NCBI RefSeq assembly: GCF_002787055.1
Contig: NZ_CP024808.1
Location: 1,328,328 to 1,392,327 of the forward strand
DNA: 64,000 nucleotides
DNA from: Candidatus Nitrosotenuis aquarius
Lineage (GTDB): Archaea > Thermoproteota > Nitrososphaeria > Nitrososphaerales > Nitrosopumilaceae
Direction of reading: 5' to 3'
Below the pieces are notes generated by a model that did no database searches, was not told the DNA's origin, and saw only the letters and a program-made list of their open reading frames with translations. The number at the start of each line of letters is the position of its first letter. Position 1 is the first letter of the stretch. Below, in pieces: positions 9,486 through 17,883 of the stretch. Made by a program: the position numbers and the translations under genes.

Positions 9486-10867
9486 GCGCACAGGGTGGAG
9501 TCCAGTATTCAAAAATTGCAGAGATCAAAGGACCACTAGTAATTGTTGACGGAGTAGAAAGCGTTGCATTCGATGAGCTAGTTGAAATTCAAACTACCGA
9601 TGGACAGAGAAGACTAGGCAAAGTCCTCGAAGTAGGAAATAGAAAAGCAATCGTCCAGGTATTTGAGGGAACAACAGGTCTCTCAGTTTCTGGAACAAGC
9701 GCAAAGTTCGTAGGCAAAGTCATGGAAATGCCAGTCTCCGAACAAGTGCTAGGCAGAGTCTTTGACGGACTGGGAAGACCAATCGACGGACTGCCAGACC
9801 CAATTGCAGAAAAATTCATCGACATCAACGGCGCACCAATGAACCCAGAACAAAGAGAATATCCTAGAGATTTCATTCAAACAGGCGTATCAGTAATTGA
9901 TGGAATGCTAACGCTAGTCAGAGGCCAAAAGCTTCCAATCTTTTCCGGCTCTGGCATGTCACACAATATCTTGGCAGCACAAATTGCAAGACAGGCGGCA
10001 GTAGTTGGAACATCCGATGAATTTGCAGTAGTCTTTGCAGCAATCGGCGTGCAATATTCCGAGGCAGAATATTTCAGAAGAAGCCTAGAGGAGTCTGGCG
10101 CACTAAAGCGTAGTGTATTATTTTTGAATCTAGCAGACGATCCTGCAATTGAGAGAATCATCACGCCAAGAGTAGCGCTAACCGTTGCTGAATACTTGGC
10201 GTATGACCTTGGAATGCACGTACTGGTAATTCTAACAGACATGACAAACTATGCAGAGGCACTAAGAGAAATCAGCGCAGCAAGAGAAGAAGTGCCGGGA
10301 AGAAAAGGCTATCCTGGATATCTCTACACTGACCTATCGACAATCTACGAAAGAGCAGGAAGACTGCGAGACAAAAAGGGCAGTGTGACTCAGATGCCAA
10401 TTTTGACCATGCCATCAGACGATATCACTCATCCAATTCCAGACCTTACTGGCTACATCACAGAAGGACAAATAGTGTTGGGTCGTGACTTGTTCAGACA
10501 AGGAGTCTATCCGCCAGTAAACATCCTGATGAGCTTATCGCGAATCATGAAGGACGGAATTGGCGAGGGAAGAACAAGAGCAGACCACCAAGAAGTCTCC
10601 AATCAAAACTATGATGCTTATTCCCGTGCACAAGAAGTTCGCGCGCTGGCAGGAATTGTAGGAAAGGCAGGCCTCACAGGTGTGGACCTCAAATATCTCG
10701 AAGTAGGCGACGGATTTGAAAAGGAATTCCTCACCCAAGGAATTGACGAGAATCGAACCATAGAGGAAACGCTGGGACTCCAGTGGAAAGTAGTGTCATT
10801 ATTGCCAAAGAACGAGCTAACCAAAGTTAAAGACAAGTTTATCGACCAATACTACAAGGAACGATAG
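9482..10867 (+). CDS. atpB: A-type ATP synthase regulatory subunit B
   Basis: A 461-residue non-catalytic nucleotide-subunit homologue that alternates with subunit A in the head. The segment at the Walker A position reads GSGMSHN and lacks the GKT signature, as is usual for subunit B. Family blocks [13 protein letters not shown] and [25 protein letters not shown] are clear. It starts inside the last codons of atpA and is followed after 4 nt by atpD. Confidence 0.97.
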   Translation: MSAQGGVQYSKIAEIKGPLVIVDGVESVAFDELVEIQTTDGQRRLGKVLEVGNRKAIVQVFEGTTGLSVSGTSAKFVGKVMEMPVSEQVLGRVFDGLGRPIDGLPDPIAEKFIDINGAPMNPEQREYPRDFIQTGVSVIDGMLTLVRGQKLPIFSGSGMSHNILAAQIARQAAVVGTSDEFAVVFAAIGVQYSEAEYFRRSLEESGALKRSVLFLNLADDPAIERIITPRVALTVAEYLAYDLGMHVLVILTDMTNYAEALREISAAREEVPGRKGYPGYLYTDLSTIYERAGRLRDKKGSVTQMPILTMPSDDITHPIPDLTGYITEGQIVLGRDLFRQGVYPPVNILMSLSRIMKDGIGEGRTRADHQEVSNQNYDAYSRAQEVRALAGIVGKAGLTGVDLKYLEVGDGFEKEFLTQGIDENRTIEETLGLQWKVVSLLPKNELTKVKDKFIDQYYKER

Positions 10868-10871
10868 CTAA

Positions 10872-11504
10872 ATGTCGTTTGGCCAAAACGTTGCAGCAAC
10901 AAAAATTGAGTTGCTCAAGTACAAGCGTTCAAGCCAAGTTGCGACAATGGTGCAAAAAATTCTTGACGACAAAAGAAAGGTCTTGCTAAAAAACATTGAA
11001 GAAATGATCACAGAAGCAAACAAGGCTCGCGGCGGAATCTGGGAGCCACTCCAAGACGTCTACAAATCAGTAAACGATGCTTATCTGTCACTGGGCACTG
11101 CAACAGTGGACTCGGTAGCACAATCCACTCCGGCAGTAATGGAGGTAGACACCAAGGTAAAGCGAGTAGTGGATGTCACAATCCCAACACTAAATGTTAC
11201 AGAAAAAGACACAAAATCAATGCCTTATGGATTTGCAGACACCAACTCTTCAATAGACAGGGCGGCAAAGCAGATCAAGGTATTGCTCCCAAAAATCTGC
11301 AAGGCGGCCGAATATGAAAATTCCATCTTTGCACTTGCAAAGGCGCTAGAAAAGACGCAAAAACTCCTGAATGCGCTAGAAAACGTCATTATTCCGCAGT
11401 ATAGGCTGCGAATCAAGTTCATCTTGGCAACACTAGAGGAAAGAGAAAGGGAAGAATTCGCAAGACTAAAAAAAGTCAAGGCAGTAATGGAGAAGAAGAA
11501 GTAA
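10872..11504 (+). CDS. atpD: A-type ATP synthase subunit D (central shaft)
   Basis: A 210-residue, almost entirely helical protein. It begins with TKIELLKYKRSSQVATMVQKIL and ends with the antiparallel helix NALENVIIPQYRLRIKFILATLEEREREEFARLK, the two-helix coiled coil that forms the rotating shaft. The block NALE.ViiP.y...I.fI is diagnostic. The gene follows atpB by 4 nt and is followed by the 48-codon ORF after one base. Confidence 0.95.
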   Translation: MSFGQNVAATKIELLKYKRSSQVATMVQKILDDKRKVLLKNIEEMITEANKARGGIWEPLQDVYKSVNDAYLSLGTATVDSVAQSTPAVMEVDTKVKRVVDVTIPTLNVTEKDTKSMPYGFADTNSSIDRAAKQIKVLLPKICKAAEYENSIFALAKALEKTQKLLNALENVIIPQYRLRIKFILATLEEREREEFARLKKVKAVMEKKK

Positions 11505-11505
11505 A

Positions 11506-11652
11506 ATGGCAAAACAAGACATCAAAAGATTACTTGATCAAGCAAGCAGCGCACTAGAATCCGAAAATGATTCTCAGCTAGATTCCATCCGATCAGATCT
11601 AAAACACTTCAAAACAAAAACGTTGGACAAAATTTCAAAATCCACACCATGA
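11506..11652 (+). CDS. 48-residue hypothetical protein inside the ATP synthase operon
   Basis: ATG at 11506 begins one base after the atpD stop (TAA then A then ATG), and the frame runs to TGA at 11650. The peptide is hydrophilic and helical: MAKQDIKRLLDQASSALE, a short acidic turn, then LDSIRSDLKHFKTKTLDKI. It has the look of a small two-helix hairpin. Too short and too different to be subunit F (about 100 residues). Operon position, abutting start and in-frame codon bias support it as a real gene. A stalk-associated or assembly role is only inference. Confidence 0.6.
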   Translation: MAKQDIKRLLDQASSALESENDSQLDSIRSDLKHFKTKTLDKISKSTP

Positions 11653-11660
11653 TTTAAATA
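11653..11660 (+). promoter_or_regulatory. TATA box of atpK
   Basis: TTTAAATA, directly after the stop of the 48-codon ORF and about 27-34 nt before the atpK ATG. It would give the c-ring gene its own leaderless transcript in addition to operon read-through, fitting the higher copy number of the c subunit. Confidence 0.65.
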
Positions 11661-11686
11661 AAGGAGTCCTTGGAGCAAATCTGAAA

Positions 11687-11998
11687 ATGAAATCCTTCGC
11701 GTTATTGCTTTTGGCAACAGTTGTATCACTTTCAGCAATGACAGGCCTTGCATTTGCAGCAGAAGAGGGAGCACCAGCATCTGGTGATTCCGGATCACTG
11801 AAAATTCTTGGCGCAGGTTTAGCATTTGGTCTTGCAGCATTTGGTGCAGGAATCGGATTAGGCTATGTGGGATCTGCAGGTCTTGCCGTAATTAGTGAAA
11901 ACCCAGCATTACAGTCAAAAGTATTCATCTTCGTAGGTATGGTCGAGTCAATCGCAATCTACGGAATCGTCATGATGTTCATTATCTTGGGACAATAA
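11687..11998 (+). CDS. atpK: A-type ATP synthase proteolipid subunit K (c-ring)
   Basis: A 103-residue protein with a signal-peptide-like N-terminus (1-24, ending GLAFAAEE) and a single helical hairpin. Helix 1 is glycine-rich (LAFGLAAFGAGIGLGYVGSAG) and helix 2 carries the ion-binding Glu87 in FVGMVESIAIYG. Helix 1 has no Gln or Glu at the position that marks sodium-binding rings, so proton coupling is more likely. A separate TATA box precedes it. Convergent with pyrI; the short T-rich gap at 12000-12017 probably terminates both. Confidence 0.95.
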   Translation: MKSFALLLLATVVSLSAMTGLAFAAEEGAPASGDSGSLKILGAGLAFGLAAFGAGIGLGYVGSAGLAVISENPALQSKVFIFVGMVESIAIYGIVMMFIILGQ

Positions 11999-12017
11999 GC
12001 CCCAAAAACTCTTTGTT

Positions 12018-12479
12018 TTAATTATATTTCAGCTGGTTTACGTCCAAAATCCTTGCGCAATACTTGCATTTTAGGACAAGGCCAGTCTTGTCGATTACTT
12101 CCATGACTGATTCAATGTCTTCTTTGCTGTTTGTGATACAGTCTGGATTTGAGCATCGAAATATCTTTTCAATTTTGTTTGGGAGTGTGACTCGGCGCTT
12201 TTCTACCAGCTTGTAGTCCTTGATTATGTTAATTGTCGCCTTGGGCGATATCACTGCAAGCTTGTTGGTGTCCGAGTCCTGGAGGTATCTGTTCTCTACT
12301 TTGATTATGTCTTTTTTGCTGTATTTTCCGCTTGGGACGTTGAGGGCTACTGTTATGACGTCGCCTTCCTGGCCAGAGATGCCTATTGCCTCTAGCACCT
12401 TGAGGCCCTTGCCGCCCTCGATATGATCAATTACTGTGCCGTCCTTTATTCGGCGAACTATGAGATTTGATTCCTGCAT
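12018..12479 (-). CDS. pyrI: Aspartate carbamoyltransferase regulatory subunit
   Basis: A 153-residue PyrI. The N-terminal allosteric nucleotide domain begins with ESNLIVRRIKDGTVIDHIEGG. The C-terminal zinc domain carries two cysteine pairs, CSNPDC and CKYC, which bind the zinc that contacts the catalytic chains. It modulates PyrB in pyrimidine synthesis in response to CTP/ATP. Transcribed divergently from pyrB, with only about 42 nt between the likely start codons, instead of the usual co-directional pyrBI order. Confidence 0.96.
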   Translation of the reverse strand: MQESNLIVRRIKDGTVIDHIEGGKGLKVLEAIGISGQEGDVITVALNVPSGKYSKKDIIKVENRYLQDSDTNKLAVISPKATINIIKDYKLVEKRRVTLPNKIEKIFRCSNPDCITNSKEDIESVMEVIDKTGLVLKCKYCARILDVNQLKYN

Positions 12480-12521
12480 CAGAATACTTTGTATACTAAC
12501 CAGTATATATCATTGAAAGAA

Positions 12522-13451
12522 ATGAACGATTTTTATCATAATGACATCATATCTGTGCGGGATTTTGACAAGGCAAAATTCGAGGCAGTATTTTCAGCAA
12601 CCAATAAAATCATAAAAATGGATCCGACCCAGCGCCGCGAGGTTGGCCGCGGCAAGACACTTGGATATCTCTTCTTTGAGCCAAGCACCAGAACCCGACT
12701 GAGCTTTCAGGCGGCAATGGCGCTAATTGGCGGAACCTCGCTTGGAATAGCAGATGTTTCCCTGTCTTCTACAAAAAAGGGCGAAAGCCTGGCAGACACA
12801 ATACGGATGATCTCAATTTACTCTGATGTCTTGGCGCTGCGCCACCCCCTTGATGGCTCTAGTAGATTTGCATCTGAAATCTCTGACAAGCCAGTCCTCA
12901 ATGCGGGAAGTGGGACAGAGGAGCACCCAACCCAGGCAATCCAAGACCTCTACACAATAAAAAAGGAAAAAAACAAAATTGACGGCCTAAAAATCGGCAT
13001 AGTAGGTGATCTAAAATACGGCAGAACTGTCTATTCTCTTTTGTACGCTCTATCAAACTATGATGTGGATATTAAGCTGATATCGCCAGAATCGCTGAAG
13101 ATAAGGTCCGACTCTATATATGAAATACAAAAAAAGGTCTCACTCAAGGAATCCACAAATCTGGACGAGTTCATCGACGAGCTTGATGTTGTCTATGTTA
13201 CTCGAATCCAAAAGGAGCGTTTTCCAGACGAGGAGGAATACCAAAAGGTGCGTGGCAGCTACAAAATCGGGCTCGATGTTGTAAACAAGATGAAGGAAAA
13301 CGCAATAATTTTGCATCCGCTTCCGCGAGTAGATGAAATCTCTACTGATGTAGACTCGACAGCCCAGGCAAAATACTTCAGGCAGGCAGAATATGGGAAA
13401 TTTACGCGCGCCGCACTGCTTGGCCTAGTCCTAAATGAGTCTGGATTTTAG
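12522..13451 (+). CDS. pyrB: Aspartate carbamoyltransferase catalytic subunit
   Basis: Catalyses carbamoyl phosphate plus aspartate to carbamoyl aspartate. The carbamoyl-phosphate motif FEPSTRTRLSF, the HPTQAIQDLYTI segment and the aspartate-binding HPLPRVDEIS are all present. I prefer the ATG at 12522 (MNDFYHNDIISVRDF, the usual archaeal N-terminus), giving 309 residues. An in-frame TTG at 12489 would overlap the promoter zone with its TATA-like strings (12493-12509) and extend beyond family length. The stop abuts the convergent protease gene. Confidence 0.95.
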   Translation: MNDFYHNDIISVRDFDKAKFEAVFSATNKIIKMDPTQRREVGRGKTLGYLFFEPSTRTRLSFQAAMALIGGTSLGIADVSLSSTKKGESLADTIRMISIYSDVLALRHPLDGSSRFASEISDKPVLNAGSGTEEHPTQAIQDLYTIKKEKNKIDGLKIGIVGDLKYGRTVYSLLYALSNYDVDIKLISPESLKIRSDSIYEIQKKVSLKESTNLDEFIDELDVVYVTRIQKERFPDEEEYQKVRGSYKIGLDVVNKMKENAIILHPLPRVDEISTDVDSTAQAKYFRQAEYGKFTRAALLGLVLNESGF

Positions 13452-14435
13452 TTATTTTTCGCAAACAGTTTGGCTGTCTGATTTTGCATTGTATAGATTT
13501 ACGATTGCGTCAATGTTGCAGTCTGTGATATATGGGATGGTCATGTCTATTGTTGGCGCCATCAGGTCTTCTGTGGCAGTAGAGTGGCCCAGGCCTAGTG
13601 CGTGGCCAAACTCGTGTCGCACTATTGTTTCCAGCTGATCATCAGACAAATTGGAAATGTCGTAAATTGTGATAAATGACTTTAGGATTTCAGTGTCTTC
13701 TGTAATTGATTTTGTATAGCCTGTGTACCCGTCAGAGTCCTTTATGTTGGATAATGTTATGATGATGTCTCCTTCGCCGCCATTGCTGCCGACAAACTCA
13801 AAATTGGTTGGAATATTGTATTTTGTCTCTTCTTTTGCAGCTTCCTTGAGTGCTCCTGCCCACCCAACATAATACATTGACTTTGTTCCCTTGGGGCCCT
13901 TGTGTACTAGGGAATCGTCAAATTCCTCTGTCTTCTCTGATATGATTGCGTTTTTTATCACTTCTAGCTGGTGCTCTGTTACGCGTGGCGACTTGAGAAT
14001 GTTGATGCTCAGCGTGTTGTCGACTAGTCTCCATGACTTCCAGGTGTCTATTGTGTCGCCTCGAAGGTTTTCTGTAAAGTATTTTGTCCTGAGCACGTTT
14101 GGCGTCTCTTTTGATTCAAAGTTGGAAAAAATTGTGTCAGTTACGCCAGACATTAGCAATATCAGAAACATTGCGGGCAAAACGGCAAGCTCTGCAATGA
14201 GCAGTATCTTGGATCTTGATTTTTTGATCTCTTTTTGAATTTTGGATATTTCCTGTATTAGGTCGGCTTCCTGATTCTTCAGGGACCTGATGGCAGGCTC
14301 GTCGATTTTCTGCATGGACTTGCGCTCTGTTTTGTTTTTTGTCTCTATTTGCTTGATTTGCGATGTGGTGGAATCAAGCTCTTTTTTCATCAAGTCTAGG
14401 TGATCTTTTAGACGTGCAAGTGATTTTTCCGACAT
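13452..14435 (-). CDS. Membrane-anchored matrixin-like zinc metalloprotease
   Basis: A 327-residue protein. Residues 1-85 form a cytoplasmic coiled coil (LARLKDHLDLMKKELDSTTSQIKQ), followed by one membrane helix (about 88-110, LLIAELAVLPAMFLILLM). The extracytoplasmic part ends in a matrixin-type catalytic motif, HEFGHALGLGH at residues 274-284, with a Met-turn-like DLMAP shortly after. The three histidines and the glutamate needed for zinc hydrolysis are intact. It probably cleaves surface proteins, while the coiled coil may sense or tether inside the cell. It follows the CBS gene by 3 nt, so the two form an operon. Confidence 0.88.
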   Translation of the reverse strand: MSEKSLARLKDHLDLMKKELDSTTSQIKQIETKNKTERKSMQKIDEPAIRSLKNQEADLIQEISKIQKEIKKSRSKILLIAELAVLPAMFLILLMSGVTDTIFSNFESKETPNVLRTKYFTENLRGDTIDTWKSWRLVDNTLSINILKSPRVTEHQLEVIKNAIISEKTEEFDDSLVHKGPKGTKSMYYVGWAGALKEAAKEETKYNIPTNFEFVGSNGGEGDIIITLSNIKDSDGYTGYTKSITEDTEILKSFITIYDISNLSDDQLETIVRHEFGHALGLGHSTATEDLMAPTIDMTIPYITDCNIDAIVNLYNAKSDSQTVCEK

Positions 14436-14438
14436 GTG

Positions 14439-15320
14439 TTACTCCCTGCACAAGACTTCCAAGACATCGCGCGCAGTAATTATTTTGTCCTGTGTCATAA
14501 CGCACGGATGCTTTGCATTCAGCATTATCCTGCAGATCTCTGCTAGGCTAAGCTTGTCTGATATGAGCATCGGAGTAATTGTCTTGAGCGTGCTTGCGCT
14601 AAGGCTTAGTAGGTTTTCGTTTGGCGTGTTGTTTAACTCCTTTAGCTTTTCCAGTATTATGTCATAGTTTACAAATGTAAATTCGTCTTCCAACAATGCA
14701 AACTCAGTCTGGTCCTTTCTGAGCTTTTCAATTATGTCTGATATGGTGTTGTCGCGACTAAATCGCGGAGTGCGCTTTTGTGCAAATGACGAGGCGTCAA
14801 TGTTTGTCTTACATAGGGCACCAATCTCTAGTACCTGCCTGACTGAGAACTGTGAGAAGCTGGTCTTGTCGTTCTGAACTATGCTAAAGGGGTTTTTGCT
14901 TTTTCCCATCCTGTTCAGTATTGCAGAAATGTTAACTGTCCTAGAATCAATGTAAAAGTCCGGGTTCATTATTTTGATAATACTCTCTGAGAAAAACGAG
15001 GAGGTGGGATTTTTCTGTAAGCCCTCAATTATCTCAAGTGCGCTGATCGTGCCTATTGGGAATTCATCCTCTATTACCACCAAATTATTTGTGACATCTG
15101 CAATCCTTGATAGCATTGATGAGGCGATCCAGACATTATCGTGAGGAGTTATGGTTGATACCGGAATTGACAGCAAAGAATACGGTAGGACTTCCTCAAA
15201 TGAGCATACGTCTAAAGTGATGTCCTCACCATTTAACAAAGACTGAAACACCAGCGACTTTGGCTTGTTTTTTCCAAGCATTTTTCCAAGATTAATTTTT
15301 AGATTAGCTAATTCACTCAC
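14439..15320 (-). CDS. CBS-domain protein
   Basis: A 293-residue cytoplasmic protein with at least two CBS-like units. One lies around ITPHDNVWIASSMLSRIADVTNNLVVIEDEFPIGTISALEIIEGL (residues 57-101); another spans the C-terminal 60 residues (LSASTLKTITPMLISDKLSLAEICRIML through ITARDVLEVL). CBS pairs bind adenine nucleotides and act as energy sensors. No catalytic domain is attached. First gene of an operon with the matrixin-like protease, suggesting nucleotide-responsive control of it (inference). GTG start at 15320; a palindrome overlaps its promoter. Confidence 0.85.
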   Translation of the reverse strand: MSELANLKINLGKMLGKNKPKSLVFQSLLNGEDITLDVCSFEEVLPYSLLSIPVSTITPHDNVWIASSMLSRIADVTNNLVVIEDEFPIGTISALEIIEGLQKNPTSSFFSESIIKIMNPDFYIDSRTVNISAILNRMGKSKNPFSIVQNDKTSFSQFSVRQVLEIGALCKTNIDASSFAQKRTPRFSRDNTISDIIEKLRKDQTEFALLEDEFTFVNYDIILEKLKELNNTPNENLLSLSASTLKTITPMLISDKLSLAEICRIMLNAKHPCVMTQDKIITARDVLEVLCRE

Positions 15321-15322
15321 GC

Positions 15323-15343
15323 CCTAATTATTTTCTAATTAGG
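15323..15343. promoter_or_regulatory. Palindromic operator candidate before the CBS-protease operon
   Basis: Perfect 8-bp inverted arms, CCTAATTA and TAATTAGG, separated by 5 nt. They end 2 nt before the GTG start and cover the place where a TATA box and transcript start would lie for a leaderless gene. Confidence 0.5.
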
Positions 15344-15372
15344 ATTGATTTGGAAATTTGATAATCAAGCTG

Positions 15373-15389
15373 ATGTTCGAATTGAACAT
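15373..15389. repeat. Inverted repeat in the CBS upstream gap
   Basis: ATGTTC and GAACAT arms with a 5-nt spacer, in the 122-bp gap between the CBS gene and the Ig-like surface protein gene. It could be an operator or part of a terminator; nothing distinguishes the two. Confidence 0.35.
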
Positions 15390-15443
15390 ACGAATTTTTT
15401 GTTTTTTAATAAACAGGAAATTCTGTTTTGTGCAAAATGAAAA

Positions 15444-17783
15444 CTAGTTTCTGATTTTGAGCTGGCCCTTCTTCTTTAACATAAATCCAGCAGCACCAAT
15501 TGCGACAGGAACTATGATCAAGATTGGATCGATTCCAAATATCTCAATGGAATAGTCTTCCTTGGTTGGCTGTTCTTCTTCTCCAAGTATTGCTACTGGG
15601 TAGTTTACTGTTACGGACTTTGATACTGAGGCAGGTGAATACCACTGGCCGCTGGCCGTGGCCACTATGTTTACTGACTGGCCGTTTGGAATTATGGATA
15701 TTGTAGCATCGCCGGTCGTGCCTGTCTGTGAGTCTGATATCTGTATGATTCCGCCGCTTACTTGCCAGTCTACTTTTAGTCCGACAAGCGGCTTTTCGTT
15801 TGCTTTTGCGGAAACTGTCGCAATAAACGTCTCAGAGGAATCAATCGAGTCTGGCGCCGTAATTGTAAGAGTTGGGGTAAGGCTGGTAATTGTTATTTCT
15901 TCTGATACCAGGGGCAGCTCCTTTGATAATAACGAGATTTCTGTTGTGCCTGCTGCCTTTGGAGCCACATCGAACAGTGCATAATAGCTTCCAGTAGGTA
16001 TTGTAATGGATGATGGCATCTCGACTAGTCCCCGGTCTTTGGCAACCAGGCTAATTACAACATCGCTTGTTGCATAGGTGGGCAGCCCTTCAGAATTTAC
16101 CAGTTGTATTGAAAAGACATCATTGTTTCCAACAAAAATCGACTTGGAATGATCCAAGATCATGTTTGCAGGATCCGATGAAAGATTGTCTATTGTGGTA
16201 GTGTCCTCAAAGTCCCCTGACTCTACTGTCAGATCCACGGATCCTTTCTTTAGAGATTTAGAGTCAAATAATACCAATGTGTCTTTTTGAACAATTTTTT
16301 TTGTCTGGATTTGCACAAACTCGTTTGGCGATACAAACACCTCGTTGTCTTCTGGGAAGCTGGTAAGCTCTTCTCCGTCCTTTAGGTACATTACAGTTGG
16401 AAATGCAGTTCCAGTTAGAACTTCTGGTATTAGTGGCTCCACTACAAATTCCAGCGAATCCTTGTCTGGCCCAAACACCTCGACTGTTGTCATCTCTCCC
16501 TCGTTTACTGCTGGTCTTAGCTCAAGGTCTGTTGGAACACTATGGCCTACCTTGCCGTAAACTAGGGCAACCTGGCTGCCTCCCTTCATTATTACATCTT
16601 CTACTGTCAGAGATTTACTGTCTGACGAGTCTATTTTGATTGCAAGCTCTTTTTTTGCTACAACTGGGTTCCCGTCTTCGTCTTCTAGGTACAGCACCCC
16701 GATCAGCTCTCGCTTACCTGTAGCAAGGACTGGCAGTGTCTGAAACTGGACCAGCTTATCGTCCATTATCTCAAGGTCCTTGGCCTCTATTTCCTGAGTT
16801 TCGACTACGAGCGGATCCTCCGTGGTTATTGATATTTCGTACGTGTCTTCTAGTCCCTCAGGAAGCGAATATTGCGTATAGCCCCAGTACGAGCCCTTGG
16901 GAATCTGGAAATAGCCAGTTGATTTTTGTTTGTAGTTTGAGCTATAGTTGGTCGCTTCCTCAAAATCCGAGTCTGCAACTCTATAGTATACGGTAATGTC
17001 TTTTTGCGCAATTATTGGCTTGCCAGAGGAATCCTGCAGTTGCGCAATTACAAATCCTTGGGTTGCATCATGAATAGACATTGTAGTTGGATATGTGTAC
17101 ATTTTGACTGTAATGTCTTCGTCTTCTTGTACGGTTATGGTGCTAGTTGCGGTCTGGATGTCTTGTGCTGTGAGATAGACACTGGCTTCGCCGGAATTTT
17201 TGATTGTAAATTTAGTGTGGGCAAAATACTCACCTTTTTTAATTAGTAAATTTTGTGATGCAATTTCTATTATGTCCCTGTTTGCAGTATTCAGGGATAC
17301 CACGGTGTCCTCTTTTGCGATTACTGGAAAGCCATCCTCGTCTGCCAGCTCTACTGCAATGTATCCTTCGCTAGGTCCGCTGGTTGTAAAAGTGTCCGGG
17401 GTTATCTTGACTAGAAGTGTAGATGCGTGATTTTTGTTGCCATAGATAGTAACTGGGATTTCCTTTGATCCAAATCCCGGCGCTGCCAAATATAACGTGG
17501 TGGTTCCTGGTTTTCCTGCCTTGACAGTAACCTCGCTTACAAAGGAGCTGCCATCCTGAATCTTTTCTATGTGTAAAATAGAGGAATCAAGCGATGTAAT
17601 TGTAAGGTCCGTTATCTTTTTTGGTATTATTTGCTCTCCTTCTGTTACAAAGACCTGCATCTTTGCCTGCGAGCCTTCGACGAGCTTTTGAGGCAGGAAC
17701 CTTATGTCAAATTCCTCGGCATAGGCTACGCTAGCTGTTATGGTATACACTATGAGTGCAGCTAGGATTATTCCTATTCTCAA
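15444..17783 (-). CDS. Large Ig-like-repeat surface protein with C-terminal membrane anchor
   Basis: A 779-residue secreted protein. It has a signal peptide (1-22, ending ASVAYAEE), then about six to seven beta-rich repeats of roughly 100 residues with recurring wording (VAVELADEDGFPVIAKEDTVVSL, IAQLQDSSGKPIIAQKDITVYY, VLYLEDEDGNPVVAKKELAIKI, IQLVNSEGLPTYATSDVVISL). These resemble bacterial Ig-like/invasin-type domains. A C-terminal membrane helix (IDPILIIVPVAIGAAGFML) followed by basic residues anchors it. Probably a cell-envelope or adhesion protein. Divergent from the giant TPR gene across a 100-bp gap. Confidence 0.85.
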   Translation of the reverse strand: MRIGIILAALIVYTITASVAYAEEFDIRFLPQKLVEGSQAKMQVFVTEGEQIIPKKITDLTITSLDSSILHIEKIQDGSSFVSEVTVKAGKPGTTTLYLAAPGFGSKEIPVTIYGNKNHASTLLVKITPDTFTTSGPSEGYIAVELADEDGFPVIAKEDTVVSLNTANRDIIEIASQNLLIKKGEYFAHTKFTIKNSGEASVYLTAQDIQTATSTITVQEDEDITVKMYTYPTTMSIHDATQGFVIAQLQDSSGKPIIAQKDITVYYRVADSDFEEATNYSSNYKQKSTGYFQIPKGSYWGYTQYSLPEGLEDTYEISITTEDPLVVETQEIEAKDLEIMDDKLVQFQTLPVLATGKRELIGVLYLEDEDGNPVVAKKELAIKIDSSDSKSLTVEDVIMKGGSQVALVYGKVGHSVPTDLELRPAVNEGEMTTVEVFGPDKDSLEFVVEPLIPEVLTGTAFPTVMYLKDGEELTSFPEDNEVFVSPNEFVQIQTKKIVQKDTLVLFDSKSLKKGSVDLTVESGDFEDTTTIDNLSSDPANMILDHSKSIFVGNNDVFSIQLVNSEGLPTYATSDVVISLVAKDRGLVEMPSSITIPTGSYYALFDVAPKAAGTTEISLLSKELPLVSEEITITSLTPTLTITAPDSIDSSETFIATVSAKANEKPLVGLKVDWQVSGGIIQISDSQTGTTGDATISIIPNGQSVNIVATASGQWYSPASVSKSVTVNYPVAILGEEEQPTKEDYSIEIFGIDPILIIVPVAIGAAGFMLKKKGQLKIRN

Positions 17784-17883
17784 GCCTAGTAGAATTGGAT
17801 TAAAAAAATCATATAAGAGAGTGTTTGGACTTTTTGAACAAATACTACGATAATTACAAAAAATTTCTAAAACTTTTGATGTT

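Noticed and set aside
12489-12521. TTG start of pyrB at 12489
   Set aside because: It would add 11 residues not seen in the family and place the start codon inside the TATA-like promoter strings; ATG 12522 gives the usual N-terminus.
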